Shown here: positions 7,601-16,630 of the stretch, piece after piece
Numbering within the stretch: the first letter of the stretch is position 1
Layout of the letters: each line of letters begins with the position of its first letter
Origin: Pseudomonadota bacterium
GTDB taxonomy: Bacteria; Pseudomonadota; Gammaproteobacteria; Xanthomonadales; Xanthomonadaceae
DNA: 35,352 nucleotides
Assembly: GCA_023392975.1 (NCBI GenBank)
Contig: JAEWNA010000178.1
Location: 1 to 35,352, forward strand
Reading direction: 5' to 3'
Position numbers and translations under genes: made by a program
Notes under the pieces: model-generated
What the model was told of the DNA's origin: nothing
Databases searched by the model: none
The model's input: only the letters and a program-made list of their open reading frames with translations

Positions 7601-9588
7601 GCCGGAGTCCCGGCGAGCGCGGGCGACGGTTCGGGTGCAGGCGACGGAGCCGCCGCGGGCGCCGGCGCGGCCAGGCGACGGAAGCGCGGGTCCGCCGCGA
7701 CGCACAGGCCGCCGAACATCATCAGGAGTGCCCCGCCCCACACCCAGCGGATGAAGGTCTTGAGGTACACGCGCACCGCCCACGCGTCGTCGGCGCCGCC
7801 CAGGGGTTCGCCCAGCGCGACGTAGATGTCGCGGAACGCACCGGGTTCGATGCCGGCCTCGGTCTGCACGTTGGTGCCTTCGGAATACTGCCGTTTCTGC
7901 GGCCGCAGTTCGGCCACGACGCGGCCGTCGCGCGAGGCGCGGATCAGCGCTTCCTCGGCGATGTAGTTCGGGCCCTCGACGCGGCCGAGCGATTCGAAGC
8001 GGAAGGTGTAGCCGCCGACCTCGACCGAATGCCCCGGCGCGAGGCGCAGGTCCTTCTCGACGCTGGTGCCCTCGGTGACCAGCACGCCGGCGAAGAACAT
8101 CGCCACGCCCGCGTGCGCGAGCAGCATGCCGATCATCTCCGGGGTGAAACGGCGACCGGCCGGACGTTCGCGCAGCCGCACCATCACGAACCGCAGCGTG
8201 CCAACCGCGACCCAGCCGCCGGCCGCCGCGCCGAGCAGCGACTTCCACGACGGCGACGGCAGCAACGCCCACGCCAGACCGGTCGCGACGATGCCGGCGA
8301 CGAACGCCGGCAGCAGGCGGCGCAGTGCGGCGCGCGCGTCGTCCGTGCCCCAGCGCAGCAGCGGGCCGAACGGCAGCATCAGCGCGATCGGCACCATCAT
8401 CCACAGGAACATCGTGCCGAAGTACGGCGGGCCCACCGACAGCTTGCCCAGTCCCAGCACGTCGCCGATCAGCGGATATAGCGTGCCCAGCAACACCATG
8501 CCCGCGGCGCAGACGAACACGAGGTTGTTCGCCAGCAGCACCGCCTCGCGCGAGAACGGCCCGAACGGCTGGCCGCCGGCGACCTTGGGCGCGCGGATCG
8601 AATACAGCAGCAGCGAACCGCCGACGACGAGGCCGAGGAACACGAGGATGAACATGCCGCGCTCGGGATCGCTGGCGAAGGCGTGCACCGAAGTCAGCAC
8701 GCCCGAGCGCACCAGGAACGTGCCGAGCAGGCTGAAGGAGAAGGCGAAGATCGCGAGCAGCTGCGTCCACGCGCGGAAGCCGCCACGCTTCTCGGTCACC
8801 GCCTGCGAGTGGATCAGCGCGGTGCCGGCCAGCCACGGCATGAAGCTGGCGTTCTCGACCGGGTCCCAGAACCACCAGCCGCCCCAGCCGAGTTCGTAGT
8901 ACGCCCACCAGCTGCCCATCGCGATGCCCAGCGTGAGCGCGGCCCAGGCCACGTTCGTCCACGGCCGCGACCAGCGCACCCACTGCCGGTCGACTTCGCC
9001 ACCGAGCAGCGCGGCGATCGCGAACGCGAACGCCACCGAGAAGCCGACGTAGCCGGTGTAGAGCATCGGCGGATGCACGATCAGGCCGAAGTCCTGCAGC
9101 AGCGGGTTGAGATCGTTGCCGTCCGGCACCGCCGGCAGCAGCCGCGCGAACGGATTGGAGGTGAACACGGTGAAGGCGAGGAAGCCCACGCCGATCAGGC
9201 CGAGGATCGCCAGCACCCGGGCATGGAACGCGGCCGGCAGCCGCTTCCCGAGCACCGCGACCGCCACCGTCCACAGGTTGAGGATCAGCACCCACAGCAG
9301 CAGCGAGCCCTCGTGCGCGCCCCAGACGCCGGAGAGCCGGTAATACCAGGGCAGCCGCAGATTGGAATTCTGCGCGACGTAGACCACCGAGAAGTCGTGG
9401 TCGAGCATCAGCCAGGCGAGGATCACGAATGCGGTCGCCACGAAGAAGGCCTGCGCGAACGCCGCCGGCCGCGCCACCGCCATCAGCAGCGCATCGTTGC
9501 GCCAGGCGCCGATCAACGGCACCACGCCCTGGACGATGGCCACGAGCAGGCCGAGGATCAGGACGAGTTGGCCGAGCTCGGGGATCAT
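7597..9588 (-). CDS. ccmF: Cytochrome c haem lyase subunit CcmF
   Basis: The protein is 663 residues, normal for CcmF, with about 15 predicted membrane helices. The start ATG (9588) has GGAGTCC just upstream. The tryptophan-rich WWD haem-handling motif is present near residue 230 (GWGGWWFWDPVENASFMPW), and conserved periplasmic His-bearing loops (HPPMLYTGY, HSQAVTE) are visible. It takes haem from CcmE and ligates it to CxxCH sites together with CcmH and CcmI. It is the first gene of a four-gene string. The usual upstream partners ccmA-E are not adjacent; instead there is a long gap and an unrelated compatible-solute operon. Confidence 0.97.
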   Translation of the reverse strand: MIPELGQLVLILGLLVAIVQGVVPLIGAWRNDALLMAVARPAAFAQAFFVATAFVILAWLMLDHDFSVVYVAQNSNLRLPWYYRLSGVWGAHEGSLLLWVLILNLWTVAVAVLGKRLPAAFHARVLAILGLIGVGFLAFTVFTSNPFARLLPAVPDGNDLNPLLQDFGLIVHPPMLYTGYVGFSVAFAFAIAALLGGEVDRQWVRWSRPWTNVAWAALTLGIAMGSWWAYYELGWGGWWFWDPVENASFMPWLAGTALIHSQAVTEKRGGFRAWTQLLAIFAFSFSLLGTFLVRSGVLTSVHAFASDPERGMFILVFLGLVVGGSLLLYSIRAPKVAGGQPFGPFSREAVLLANNLVFVCAAGMVLLGTLYPLIGDVLGLGKLSVGPPYFGTMFLWMMVPIALMLPFGPLLRWGTDDARAALRRLLPAFVAGIVATGLAWALLPSPSWKSLLGAAAGGWVAVGTLRFVMVRLRERPAGRRFTPEMIGMLLAHAGVAMFFAGVLVTEGTSVEKDLRLAPGHSVEVGGYTFRFESLGRVEGPNYIAEEALIRASRDGRVVAELRPQKRQYSEGTNVQTEAGIEPGAFRDIYVALGEPLGGADDAWAVRVYLKTFIRWVWGGALLMMFGGLCVAADPRFRRLAAPAPAAAPSPAPEPSPALAGTPA

Positions 9589-10022
9589 GCAGGACTCCGG
9601 GGGTGGGGGGGCGGGAACGCGTGGACGATCCGCATCGTCCGTGTCGCACGCGCATTCCCTCGCGTCCGGCGCCCCTGTACGCCGGCATCCGCGACGGCAC
9701 CACCACAGGACGATGGGCCGCCGTCGCCTCCATGGCGGCGGCGACGCGCCACGATGCCGACGACCCCAACCTTAAACCGTGACGGACGCCACGGAACATC
9801 ACGGTGCCGTTCAGCGAACGCCACCATCCCACGACGGCCGCCGCCGCTCAAGCGCGACGGCCTACGACGATGGTCGCTTCCCGGACAGGCGTTCGACCCG
9901 CCGCAAGGACCGGCGACGGCCGGAGGCACGGGACGTGGGGGGCCACCGATGCGTCGACGCCCACGCCATCGACGCCCCACGGCGCACCGACGGACGCCGT
10001 CGCGGATGATCGCCGCCTTCGC
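9589..10022. other. 434-bp intergenic region upstream of ccmF, no convincing gene
   Basis: The ORFs crossing this stretch are Arg/Gly/Pro-rich and show no domain, so I see no gene. It must contain the ccmF promoter and the 3' end of the ggpPS transcript. Visible elements are a 7-bp inverted repeat GGACGAT-CCGC-ATCGTCC (9623-9640), a G-tract (gggtgggggggcggg, from about 9600), and many short GACGG/CCGTC-type motifs on both strands. No clear -10/-35 pair or T-tailed terminator was found. Confidence 0.5.
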
Positions 10023-12284
10023 CTAGGCCTCTCCCTCCGCACGCACCCCGGCCAGGAACTCCTGCCCCCAGCGCGAGAGATCGTATCGGCTGACGATGTC
10101 GAACATCTGGTTCTGGCGAGACGCGCGTTCGGGCCGGCTCATCGCGAGCGCCTGGCGCAGGGTACGACTGAGTTCGGCATGATCGTGCGGGTTGGTGAGC
10201 AGCGCGCCCTTGAGCTCGGCGGCGGCACCGGCGAATTCTGACAGCACCAGCACGCCGTCGCCGCCGCGCAGGCCCTGCGTGGCCACGAATTCCTTCGCCA
10301 CCAGGTTGAGGCCGTCGCGCAGCGGCGTGATCCACATGACGTCGGCGGCGGCGTAATGCGCCACGACTTCGACGAACGACAGCACGCGCGAGAAGAACCG
10401 CACGGGGGTCCAGTCCAGGCGCGACATGCGGCCGTTGATGCGGCCGACGGTCTGTTCGATCTGCTTCTGCAGCGAACGGTAGATGGTCATCTCGCGCGCG
10501 GCAGGCACGCAGACCACCACCAGCGTGACCTCGCCATGCAACTCGGGCGAGTCGCCCAACAGGCGTTCGAACGCCTGCAGCTTCTCGAGGATGCCCTTGG
10601 TGTAGTCGAGCCGCTCGATCGACAGCACCAGTTTGCGCGGCCCGATCTGGCTGCGGATGCGGGCGATGTCGTCGATGGCCTCCTCGGTCTCCAGGCAGGC
10701 GCGGATGCGGCCGAGGTCGGTGCCGATCGGGTGCGCGCCCAGGCGCACCGTGCGGCCGTCGATGCGCAACGCGGTGGCCATGGTGTCGACGCCGACCGCG
10801 CAGCCATAGGTCAGGAAGCGCGGGGCGCAGGGCGCGCGCGCCACCACTTCCACCGGCAGCGCACTGCGCACGGCCTCGGTGAAGTTCTCCGCATGGCGCG
10901 GGATCTGGAAGCCGACATAGTCGCAGGCGAGGACGCTGCCGAGGATCTCGCGCCGCCACGGCAGGATGTTGAAGATGTCCGCGGCCGGGAACTGGGTGTG
11001 GTGGAAGAAGGCGATCCTGAGGTCCGGCCGCAGCGCGCGCAGCACCGACGGCACCATCCACAGGTTGTAGTCGTGCAGCCACACGATCGCGCCCGGGGCA
11101 GCCTCGGCGGCGGCGGCTTCCGCGAAACGACGGTTGATGCGCTTGAACAGGTTCCAGCTGTCCTCGTCGAAGCGCGCCCGCTCCCAGAACGTGTTGATCA
11201 CCGGCCAGAACGCCTCCTTCGAGAAGCGCTTGTAGAACACCTCCACCTCGGCCTTGCTCAGCGGCACGTGGGCCGCGGTCAGGCCCGGATAGCGCACGGA
11301 GTCGACCGGGACGTGGGTGTCCGTCACCGGATGCCGGGGATCGTCGATCGTCCAGGCCACCCACGAGCCGGGATGACCGTCGCCGAAGAAGCTCAGCAGG
11401 CTCGGGATGATGCCGTTCGGGGATGCGTGCGGCCCGCGGACGCGTTGTCCGTCGACGATCCGCTCCTCGTAGGGCAGGCGGTGGTAGACCATCACCAGCT
11501 CGGCGCTGCCGGCCGCGGCGTCCGCGCTTTCGAAGTCGGTTGGCTCGATCAGTCCGAAGTGCTCGATCGCCTGCAGGATGCCGCCGCAGCCCGGCGCATC
11601 GGCATGGAGCACGGCCCGGGTCTCGCTCGTCGCTGCCAGCAGCGCCGGCTCGGACTCGCCCACGCAAACGCCGAGGAAGCCCTCTGCGTACATGGACAGG
11701 TCGTTCATGGTGTCGCCGGCGACCAGGACCCGCTTCGGCGGAAATTTCAGTTCGGCGACCAGCGCGGCCAGCGAATTGCCCTTGCTGGTGTGCCGCGGCA
11801 GGATGTCCAGGTAACGGTCGGCGGAGTACAGCGCCTCGCATCCCAGCGATGCCGCCACGCGTTCGATGTCGCCGCGGATCTCCGCGAGTTGCCCGGGGCT
11901 GCAGTAGTACGAACAGCGGCGTTCCTGCGGCACTTCCTGCCGGACCAGCACGGGGAAGGCGCGCATCGCCTCGTCCACGGCGTGCTCGCCGGGCCAGCGC
12001 GATTCGATCCCCGACTGCAACGGTTGCACCGGACGCATGTGCGCGGCGTCCAGCACGGTCGCGCCGACGTCGCAAATGACGTAGTCCGGCTGCGGGAGCA
12101 TCGGGTCCGCCAGCAGCGACAGCACGCTTTCGCGGCCGCGCCCGGTCACCCAGACCAGTTTCAGGTGGGAGCGGCGGTCCATCAGGCGGTACAACCGCCT
12201 GCGCGATTCGGGCTTGCCCGCCAGGAAGGTGCCATCCAGATCGGTGGCGAGCAGCATGGCGGCGGATTTGCGGTGCGATGTCAT
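10023..12284 (-). CDS. ggpPS: Fused glucosylglycerol-phosphate phosphatase/synthase (GgpPS)
   Basis: The protein is 753 residues with two domains. Residues 10-245 are a HAD phosphatase: nucleophile motif D15-L-D17-G-T and metal-binding motif GD191-T-M-N-D195. Residues 260-745 are a GT20 glycosyltransferase related to OtsA/GgpS: WLHDYNLW (402-409), FFHHTQFP, SIERLDYTKG (555-564, with the Arg and Lys that hold the nucleotide-sugar phosphates) and ITPLRDGLNLVAKEF (652-666). The order phosphatase then synthase matches GgpPS described in Stenotrophomonas rhizophila, which makes glucosylglycerol from ADP-glucose and glycerol-3-phosphate, whereas otsBA are usually separate genes. It would act in the cytoplasm under salt stress. 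The gene lies 22 bases after the symporter gene in an apparent operon. A fused trehalose-6-phosphate enzyme is the main alternative; acceptor choice cannot be proven from motifs alone. Confidence 0.85.
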   Translation of the reverse strand: MTSHRKSAAMLLATDLDGTFLAGKPESRRRLYRLMDRRSHLKLVWVTGRGRESVLSLLADPMLPQPDYVICDVGATVLDAAHMRPVQPLQSGIESRWPGEHAVDEAMRAFPVLVRQEVPQERRCSYYCSPGQLAEIRGDIERVAASLGCEALYSADRYLDILPRHTSKGNSLAALVAELKFPPKRVLVAGDTMNDLSMYAEGFLGVCVGESEPALLAATSETRAVLHADAPGCGGILQAIEHFGLIEPTDFESADAAAGSAELVMVYHRLPYEERIVDGQRVRGPHASPNGIIPSLLSFFGDGHPGSWVAWTIDDPRHPVTDTHVPVDSVRYPGLTAAHVPLSKAEVEVFYKRFSKEAFWPVINTFWERARFDEDSWNLFKRINRRFAEAAAAEAAPGAIVWLHDYNLWMVPSVLRALRPDLRIAFFHHTQFPAADIFNILPWRREILGSVLACDYVGFQIPRHAENFTEAVRSALPVEVVARAPCAPRFLTYGCAVGVDTMATALRIDGRTVRLGAHPIGTDLGRIRACLETEEAIDDIARIRSQIGPRKLVLSIERLDYTKGILEKLQAFERLLGDSPELHGEVTLVVVCVPAAREMTIYRSLQKQIEQTVGRINGRMSRLDWTPVRFFSRVLSFVEVVAHYAAADVMWITPLRDGLNLVAKEFVATQGLRGGDGVLVLSEFAGAAAELKGALLTNPHDHAELSRTLRQALAMSRPERASRQNQMFDIVSRYDLSRWGQEFLAGVRAEGEA

Positions 12285-12306
12285 CGATGCATCCTCTTGC
12301 GGCCCG

Positions 12307-14151
12307 TCAGCGGCTCGCGGTTTCGGGTCGCGGATCGGGATCGAGTCCGTGACGGGTGGCGATCTTCAGTGTGGACAGCAGGCAGGCGAGGCCCGCGAGG
12401 AGCAGGACGGCCCCCACCGCGGGACGGCCGAGCAGCAGGTGGCCGATGCCGAACAGCGTGGCGAACAGGCCGGCGTTGCCGGCGACCCACGCGACGATCA
12501 GCCGCGAGAGTTCACGATGCGACGCCGCGCCGCGCATGCCGCGCCAACAGCCTGGTGGCCGCACGCGGTCGACGAACGCCTGCAGGTGCGCCTGCGGGAC
12601 AGGGGGCGTGAGCCAGGTCGCCACCAGCGCGGCGATCGTGGACAGCGCGACGATCGCCAGCAGCAGGTATTCGGCGCGCGCGGAGGGAAACAGCGGGTAA
12701 AACACGGCCGCCGCGAGCACTGCGACCGACAGGCCCGCGATCTCGGTCCAGGCGTTGGCCCTCCACCACAGCCAGCGCAGCATCGACGGCAGGCCCAGCC
12801 CGGCGCCCAATGCGACGAAGAACCGCCAGGCCTGTTCGATGCTGTCGATCCGCGAAGCGACCAGCACGCCCATCGCCGCCAGCGCCACGACGCCGAAGCG
12901 GCTCACCGCCAGCAGCCGGGCTTCGCTGGCCCCGGGGTCGAGGAAACGTTTGTAGACATCGTTCGCCAGATAGCTCGCGCCCCAGTTCAGATGCGTGTCC
13001 ACGGTGCTCATGAACGCCGCCAGCAGCGACACGAACAGCAGCCCGAGCAGGCCGGCAGGCAGCAATTCGGCCATCAGCACGGGATAGGCCATTTCGCGAT
13101 CCGCCGCGACGAGCGCCGCACCGCCCTGCGCGCCCGCCCCGGCATCGAGCGGATGCAGCACCAGCGCGACGAGTGCGACCAGAATCCACGGCCAGCTGCG
13201 CACCGCATAGTTCAGCAGCGAGAACCACAGCGCGCCGGCGGTCGCGTGGCGTTCGTCGCGCGCGGTGAACAGGCGCTGCGCCAGATAACCGCTGCCGTCG
13301 GCGAAGTACTGCGCCCACCACTGCACGCCGACGTAGACCAGGAACACCTGCAGCGGCAGCCAGGCCGCATCCACGCCCGGAACGAACGCCAGCAACCGAT
13401 CCGCGTCGTAGCGCTCGGCCAGTTGCGTCCGCAGACCGTCGAGGCCGCCGACCTCGTCGACCGCGATCCACGCGAATGCGATGCCGCCGATCAGCGCCAA
13501 GCCGAACTGGACGAGATCGGTGAGGATCACGCCACGGATGCCGCCGAGGCTCGAGTAGAGCGCGATCAGGCCGAACAGCGCGAGCACGGTGAGCGTGTCG
13601 CCGGCACCGCGGCCGACCTGGAGCGACGACGGCCAGACGTGCGCGAAGGCGGCCAGCGCATCGGCGCCGATCCAGGTCTCCCAATCGACGAACGGCACCG
13701 CGATCTTGACCATCGCGCACACCACCCAACCGAGGATGAGGGCGTTGAGCAGCACCGCGAAGAACCCGGCCTTGAATGCGCGCAGCACGGCGGCGGCGCG
13801 GCCGTGGTAGCGCAATTCGATCAGCTCCGCATCGGTGAGCACTTCCGAACGGCGCCACAGCGCAGCGAACACGACGGCGATCGAAACGTGCGAAAACGCC
13901 CAGGACCACCAGAACCAGTTCCCGGCCACGCCGTGTTCGGCGACCAGCCCCGCGACCACGAGCGGCGTATCCGCAGCGAAGGTGGTCGCCGCCATCGATG
14001 TGCCCAGCCACCACCAGGGCAACGAACGCCCGGCGACGAAGTACGACTGGAGGGAACGTCCCGCGCTGCGGGATGCCCGGATGCCGACGACCAACACAAG
14101 AACCAGATAGGCGACGACAATGACACAGTCGATGGTCGCCAGCGTGCCCAT
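12307..14151 (-). CDS. Sodium:solute symporter (SSS family)
   Basis: The protein is 614 residues from the ATG at 14151 (a TTG 23 codons upstream is less likely), with 13 or more hydrophobic helices. The N-terminal helix, a GRSLPWWWLGTSMAATTFAADTP-like loop, and the family signature GGIRGVILTDLVQF identify the SSS fold; NWFWWSWAF and LLAAFMSTVDTHLNWG are also typical. It is first in the operon with ggpPS. Import of a compatible solute or a precursor, or recovery of leaked glucosylglycerol, is inferred from that partnership; the substrate is not readable. A plausible promoter sits 40 bases upstream. Confidence 0.85.
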   Translation of the reverse strand: MGTLATIDCVIVVAYLVLVLVVGIRASRSAGRSLQSYFVAGRSLPWWWLGTSMAATTFAADTPLVVAGLVAEHGVAGNWFWWSWAFSHVSIAVVFAALWRRSEVLTDAELIELRYHGRAAAVLRAFKAGFFAVLLNALILGWVVCAMVKIAVPFVDWETWIGADALAAFAHVWPSSLQVGRGAGDTLTVLALFGLIALYSSLGGIRGVILTDLVQFGLALIGGIAFAWIAVDEVGGLDGLRTQLAERYDADRLLAFVPGVDAAWLPLQVFLVYVGVQWWAQYFADGSGYLAQRLFTARDERHATAGALWFSLLNYAVRSWPWILVALVALVLHPLDAGAGAQGGAALVAADREMAYPVLMAELLPAGLLGLLFVSLLAAFMSTVDTHLNWGASYLANDVYKRFLDPGASEARLLAVSRFGVVALAAMGVLVASRIDSIEQAWRFFVALGAGLGLPSMLRWLWWRANAWTEIAGLSVAVLAAAVFYPLFPSARAEYLLLAIVALSTIAALVATWLTPPVPQAHLQAFVDRVRPPGCWRGMRGAASHRELSRLIVAWVAGNAGLFATLFGIGHLLLGRPAVGAVLLLAGLACLLSTLKIATRHGLDPDPRPETASR

Positions 14152-14191
14152 CAAAGGCCCGCCGGACTCTCGTGCATGTTCATTGCGGACT

Positions 14192-14220
14192 AGGGTAGCG
14201 CAGCGACGCCATCGCTCCAA
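14192..14220 (-). promoter_or_regulatory. Candidate sigma-70-like promoter of the symporter-ggpPS operon
   Basis: On the minus strand TTGGAG (14215-14220) is followed after exactly 17 bases by TACCCT (14192-14197). A start near 14185 would give a leader of about 35 bases. The matches are partial, and stress sigma factors could also act here. Confidence 0.4.
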
Positions 14221-14322
14221 ACCGCGACGTCGCGGTTACGCAGGCAATTCGCGGCAGGACTGCCCGATTTCCACGCCTCGCGGTTGGATGTCCTCGCGCC
14301 TGGATGCCGCGAGGCGGGCGCG

Positions 14323-14970
14323 CTACGCCGCGCCGCGTGCCTGCTGCTCGAGCGTCGCCTTCAGCCCGTCGTCGAGCTTCAACTGGCGCGCGAGTTCGTC
14401 GAGATAGGCGCGCTCCATGAAGTTCTGTTCGTCGACCACCAGCACGCTGGCGGCATACATCTGCGCGGCGAGTTCGGGCGTGGTGGCGGCCGCGGCGACT
14501 TCGGCGGGGTCCAGCGGCTTCTGCAGTTCGGCCTGCAGCCACAGGCGGGTGTCGGCATCGGCGCCGAGGCGGGTGAATTCGCCTTCGATCGTCGCGTGCT
14601 CGCGGTCGTCGACATGGCCGTCGGCCTTGGCCGCGGCGATCAGCGCCTTGAAGAGCGCCTGGCTATGCGATTCGGCTTCCGGCGCGGGCAGCGACAGCGG
14701 GTCGCGCATGGCGACCGGCACATCGCCACCGCCCTGCTGCCGCTTCCAGTCGCCATAGGCGCGGTAGGCCAGCGCACCGACCGCGGCAAGGCCGCCGAGC
14801 GTCGCCATGCGGCGTGCGCGTCGTCCGCCCAGCAGCAGCGCGAGCGCGCCGCCGGCCAACGCCCCCTTTCCGAAATCGGCGGTGTTGCCGATGCCGGCCG
14901 TGCCGGCGAGGTCGCCCGCGCTCTGCTTCGCGGTCTTGAGCAGTTGATCGAGGAATCCGCGGGTGTCCAT
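14323..14970 (-). CDS. DUF533 / YebE-like protein with TerB-like domain
   Basis: The protein is 215 residues from the ATG at 14970 (MDTRGFLDQLLK). Layout: a short amphipathic start, a Gly/Ala-rich hydrophobic segment (near residues 36-80, with an RRARR loop between two weak helices), a linker, then a helical acidic domain (SQALFKALIAAAKADGHVDD onward) with the DGHVD metal-like loop of TerB/DUF533 proteins. These are inner-membrane or tellurite-resistance-like proteins of unknown biochemical role. It stands alone, divergent from the sugar dehydrogenase gene and downstream of a 171-bp gap. Confidence 0.8.
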   Translation of the reverse strand: MDTRGFLDQLLKTAKQSAGDLAGTAGIGNTADFGKGALAGGALALLLGGRRARRMATLGGLAAVGALAYRAYGDWKRQQGGGDVPVAMRDPLSLPAPEAESHSQALFKALIAAAKADGHVDDREHATIEGEFTRLGADADTRLWLQAELQKPLDPAEVAAAATTPELAAQMYAASVLVVDEQNFMERAYLDELARQLKLDDGLKATLEQQARGAA

Positions 14971-15173
14971 GGGCGCTCCGGTCGGGGAAGGGTCGATGCG
15001 CATTGTGCGCCCGCGACCGGCGACGCCATCGGCCGGAGGTCATGCCGGGCCCGCACCCACCGGCCGCGTTCATGCAAACGGACGCCGGGGCGGGCACCAT
15101 CGGCCCGGGGGAATCCCGATGCGGCGGGCACGATGCCGTCGCGCCGCCCGTTCCGCGAACCGGAGATCTGCCC

Positions 15174-16427
15174 ATGCGCACCCTGCCCCTCGCCCTGCTC
15201 TGCATCGCCCTGCTGCCGACCGGCTGCATCCAGTCGCGCGAACGCGACGCCGCCGACAAGGGCGTCGTGCGCGAGCGCACCGCACGCGAGGCGAGCATGC
15301 CCGCACGCCCGGCTGCCTCCGTCCCCGCCGCCGCGGGCAAACCCCGTATCACCGGCGGCAACCAGCAGGCGCGGCGACTGCCGAACCCGCCGTTCACGGT
15401 GACGCCGTTCGCCAGCTTCAACGAACCCTGGGCGATGACCTTCCTGCCCGACGGCCGCTTGCTGGTGACCGAGAAGCCCGGCCAGTTGCGCCTGTTCGAT
15501 CCCGCGACCAAGACCACCGGCACGATCACCGGCCTCCCGACCGTCGCCTACGGCGGCCAGGGCGGCCTCGGCGACGTGATCCTGCATCCCGACTACGCCA
15601 CCAACCATCTGGTGTATTTCAGTTTCGCCGAACCGGGCAACGGCGACACCCGCGGCGCCGCGGTCGCGCGCGCCACGCTCACCCTCGACAACGCCGGCGG
15701 CGGCAGTCTCTCGACGCCGCAGATCCTCTGGCGACAGGTGCCGAAGGTCAGCGGCACCGGGCATTACAGCCATCGCCTCGCGTTCGGCCCCGACGGCAAG
15801 CTGTGGATCACCTCCGGCGAGCGCCAGCAGGGCACGCCGGCGCAGGACATGACCACCAATCTCGGCAAGGTCATCCGCCTGTTCGACGACGGCAGCGTGC
15901 CCACCGACAACCCCTTCTTCGCGCAGGGCGGCGTCGCCGCGCAGGTGTGGACGCTGGGGCACCGCAACCTGCTCGGCATCGCCTTCGACAACGCCGGACG
16001 GCTGTGGACGCACGAGATGGGCCCGCAGGGCGGCGACGAGCTCAACCTGATCGAACGCGGCAGCAACTACGGCTGGCCGATCGTCTCCAACGGCGACAAC
16101 TACGACGGCACGCCGATCCCCGACCACGACACCCGCCCCGACTTCAACGCGCCGGAAGCGTGGTGGACGCCGGTGATCGCCCCGGCCGGCTTCGTCATCT
16201 ACAGCGGCGACCTGTTCCCGTACTTCCGCGGCCACGGCTTCATCGGCGGCCTCGCCTCCCAGTCGCTGGTCCGCATCCAGTTCGACGGCGTCACCGCCCG
16301 CGAAGCCGAACGCTACGCCATGGGCCGCCGCATCCGCGAAGTCGAACAGGGCCCCGACGGCGCGCTGTGGCTGCTGGAGGACGGCGCCGGCGGACGCCTG
16401 CTGAAGTTGATGCCGCTGCCGTTGTAG
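15174..16427 (+). CDS. PQQ-type aldose sugar dehydrogenase lipoprotein (YliI-like)
   Basis: The protein is 417 residues. The ATG at 15174 has GGAG eight bases upstream. The N-terminus (MRTLPLALLCIALLPTGC) is a signal peptide ending in a somewhat irregular lipobox, so a periplasmic lipoprotein is likely. The remainder is the six-bladed glucose/sorbosone dehydrogenase fold: EPWAMTFLPDGRLLVTEK, YGGQGGLGDV, HYSHRLAFGPDGKLWIT with the catalytic-type His, GHRNLLGIAFD, and HEMGPQGGDELNL-GSNYGWP. Relatives oxidise aldoses with PQQ and feed electrons to the respiratory chain. No pqq genes are in the window, so PQQ would come from elsewhere or outside the cell. It is the last intact gene before the mobile region. 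Confidence 0.92.
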   Translation: MRTLPLALLCIALLPTGCIQSRERDAADKGVVRERTAREASMPARPAASVPAAAGKPRITGGNQQARRLPNPPFTVTPFASFNEPWAMTFLPDGRLLVTEKPGQLRLFDPATKTTGTITGLPTVAYGGQGGLGDVILHPDYATNHLVYFSFAEPGNGDTRGAAVARATLTLDNAGGGSLSTPQILWRQVPKVSGTGHYSHRLAFGPDGKLWITSGERQQGTPAQDMTTNLGKVIRLFDDGSVPTDNPFFAQGGVAAQVWTLGHRNLLGIAFDNAGRLWTHEMGPQGGDELNLIERGSNYGWPIVSNGDNYDGTPIPDHDTRPDFNAPEAWWTPVIAPAGFVIYSGDLFPYFRGHGFIGGLASQSLVRIQFDGVTAREAERYAMGRRIREVEQGPDGALWLLEDGAGGRLLKLMPLPL

Positions 16428-16493
16428 GCATGACGCGGATGTAACGACCCAGCAAAAGCCTGCTCAGGTGTCACCTAGACGAAGGAGACACTG

Positions 16494-16610
16494 ATGAGTG
16501 CGGTAATGGAAGAAGAGATCAAGCGATGGACGGTGCGTCGGAAGTCGCAGCTGGTGCTGGAGATCATCCAGGGCAGGACGACCGTGTCGGAGGCGAGTCG
16601 GCAGTTCTGA
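16494..16610 (+). pseudogene. Truncated transposase OrfA of an older IS element
   Basis: The fragment is 38 residues (MSAVMEEEIKRWTVRRKSQL...) with a good ribosome site (AAGGAGA, seven bases before the ATG at 16494). The EEIKRWT-RRK-LVLEIIQG-TTV-EASRQF pattern matches the start of a small helix-turn-helix OrfA of one IS3-family group, whose full length would be about 90-110 residues. The frame is cut at 16608 by the end of the inserted IS element, whose terminal TGA supplies the stop. An 11-bp palindrome AGGTGTCACCT (16466-16476) just upstream could be a remnant of this older element's terminus. Confidence 0.7.
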
Positions 16611-16630
16611 AGCGTCCTCGTTTCTTCGAG

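Noticed and set aside
9804..10241. Plus-strand ORF covering the gap before ccmF and the ggpPS 3' end
   Set aside because: It is Arg/Pro/Thr-rich without any recognisable segment and mostly antisense to ggpPS.
10023..12284. Trehalose synthesis (otsBA fusion) as the name for the HAD-GT20 gene
   Set aside because: The fused order, the HDYNLW variant and the neighbouring symporter fit GgpPS better, but an acceptor assay would be needed to exclude trehalose-6-phosphate.
16428..16500. Left attachment-site repeat of the tRNA-Lys 3' end
   Set aside because: I looked for a copy of the tRNA 3' end near the left edge of the island and saw none; the claim of tRNA integration rests on geometry only.
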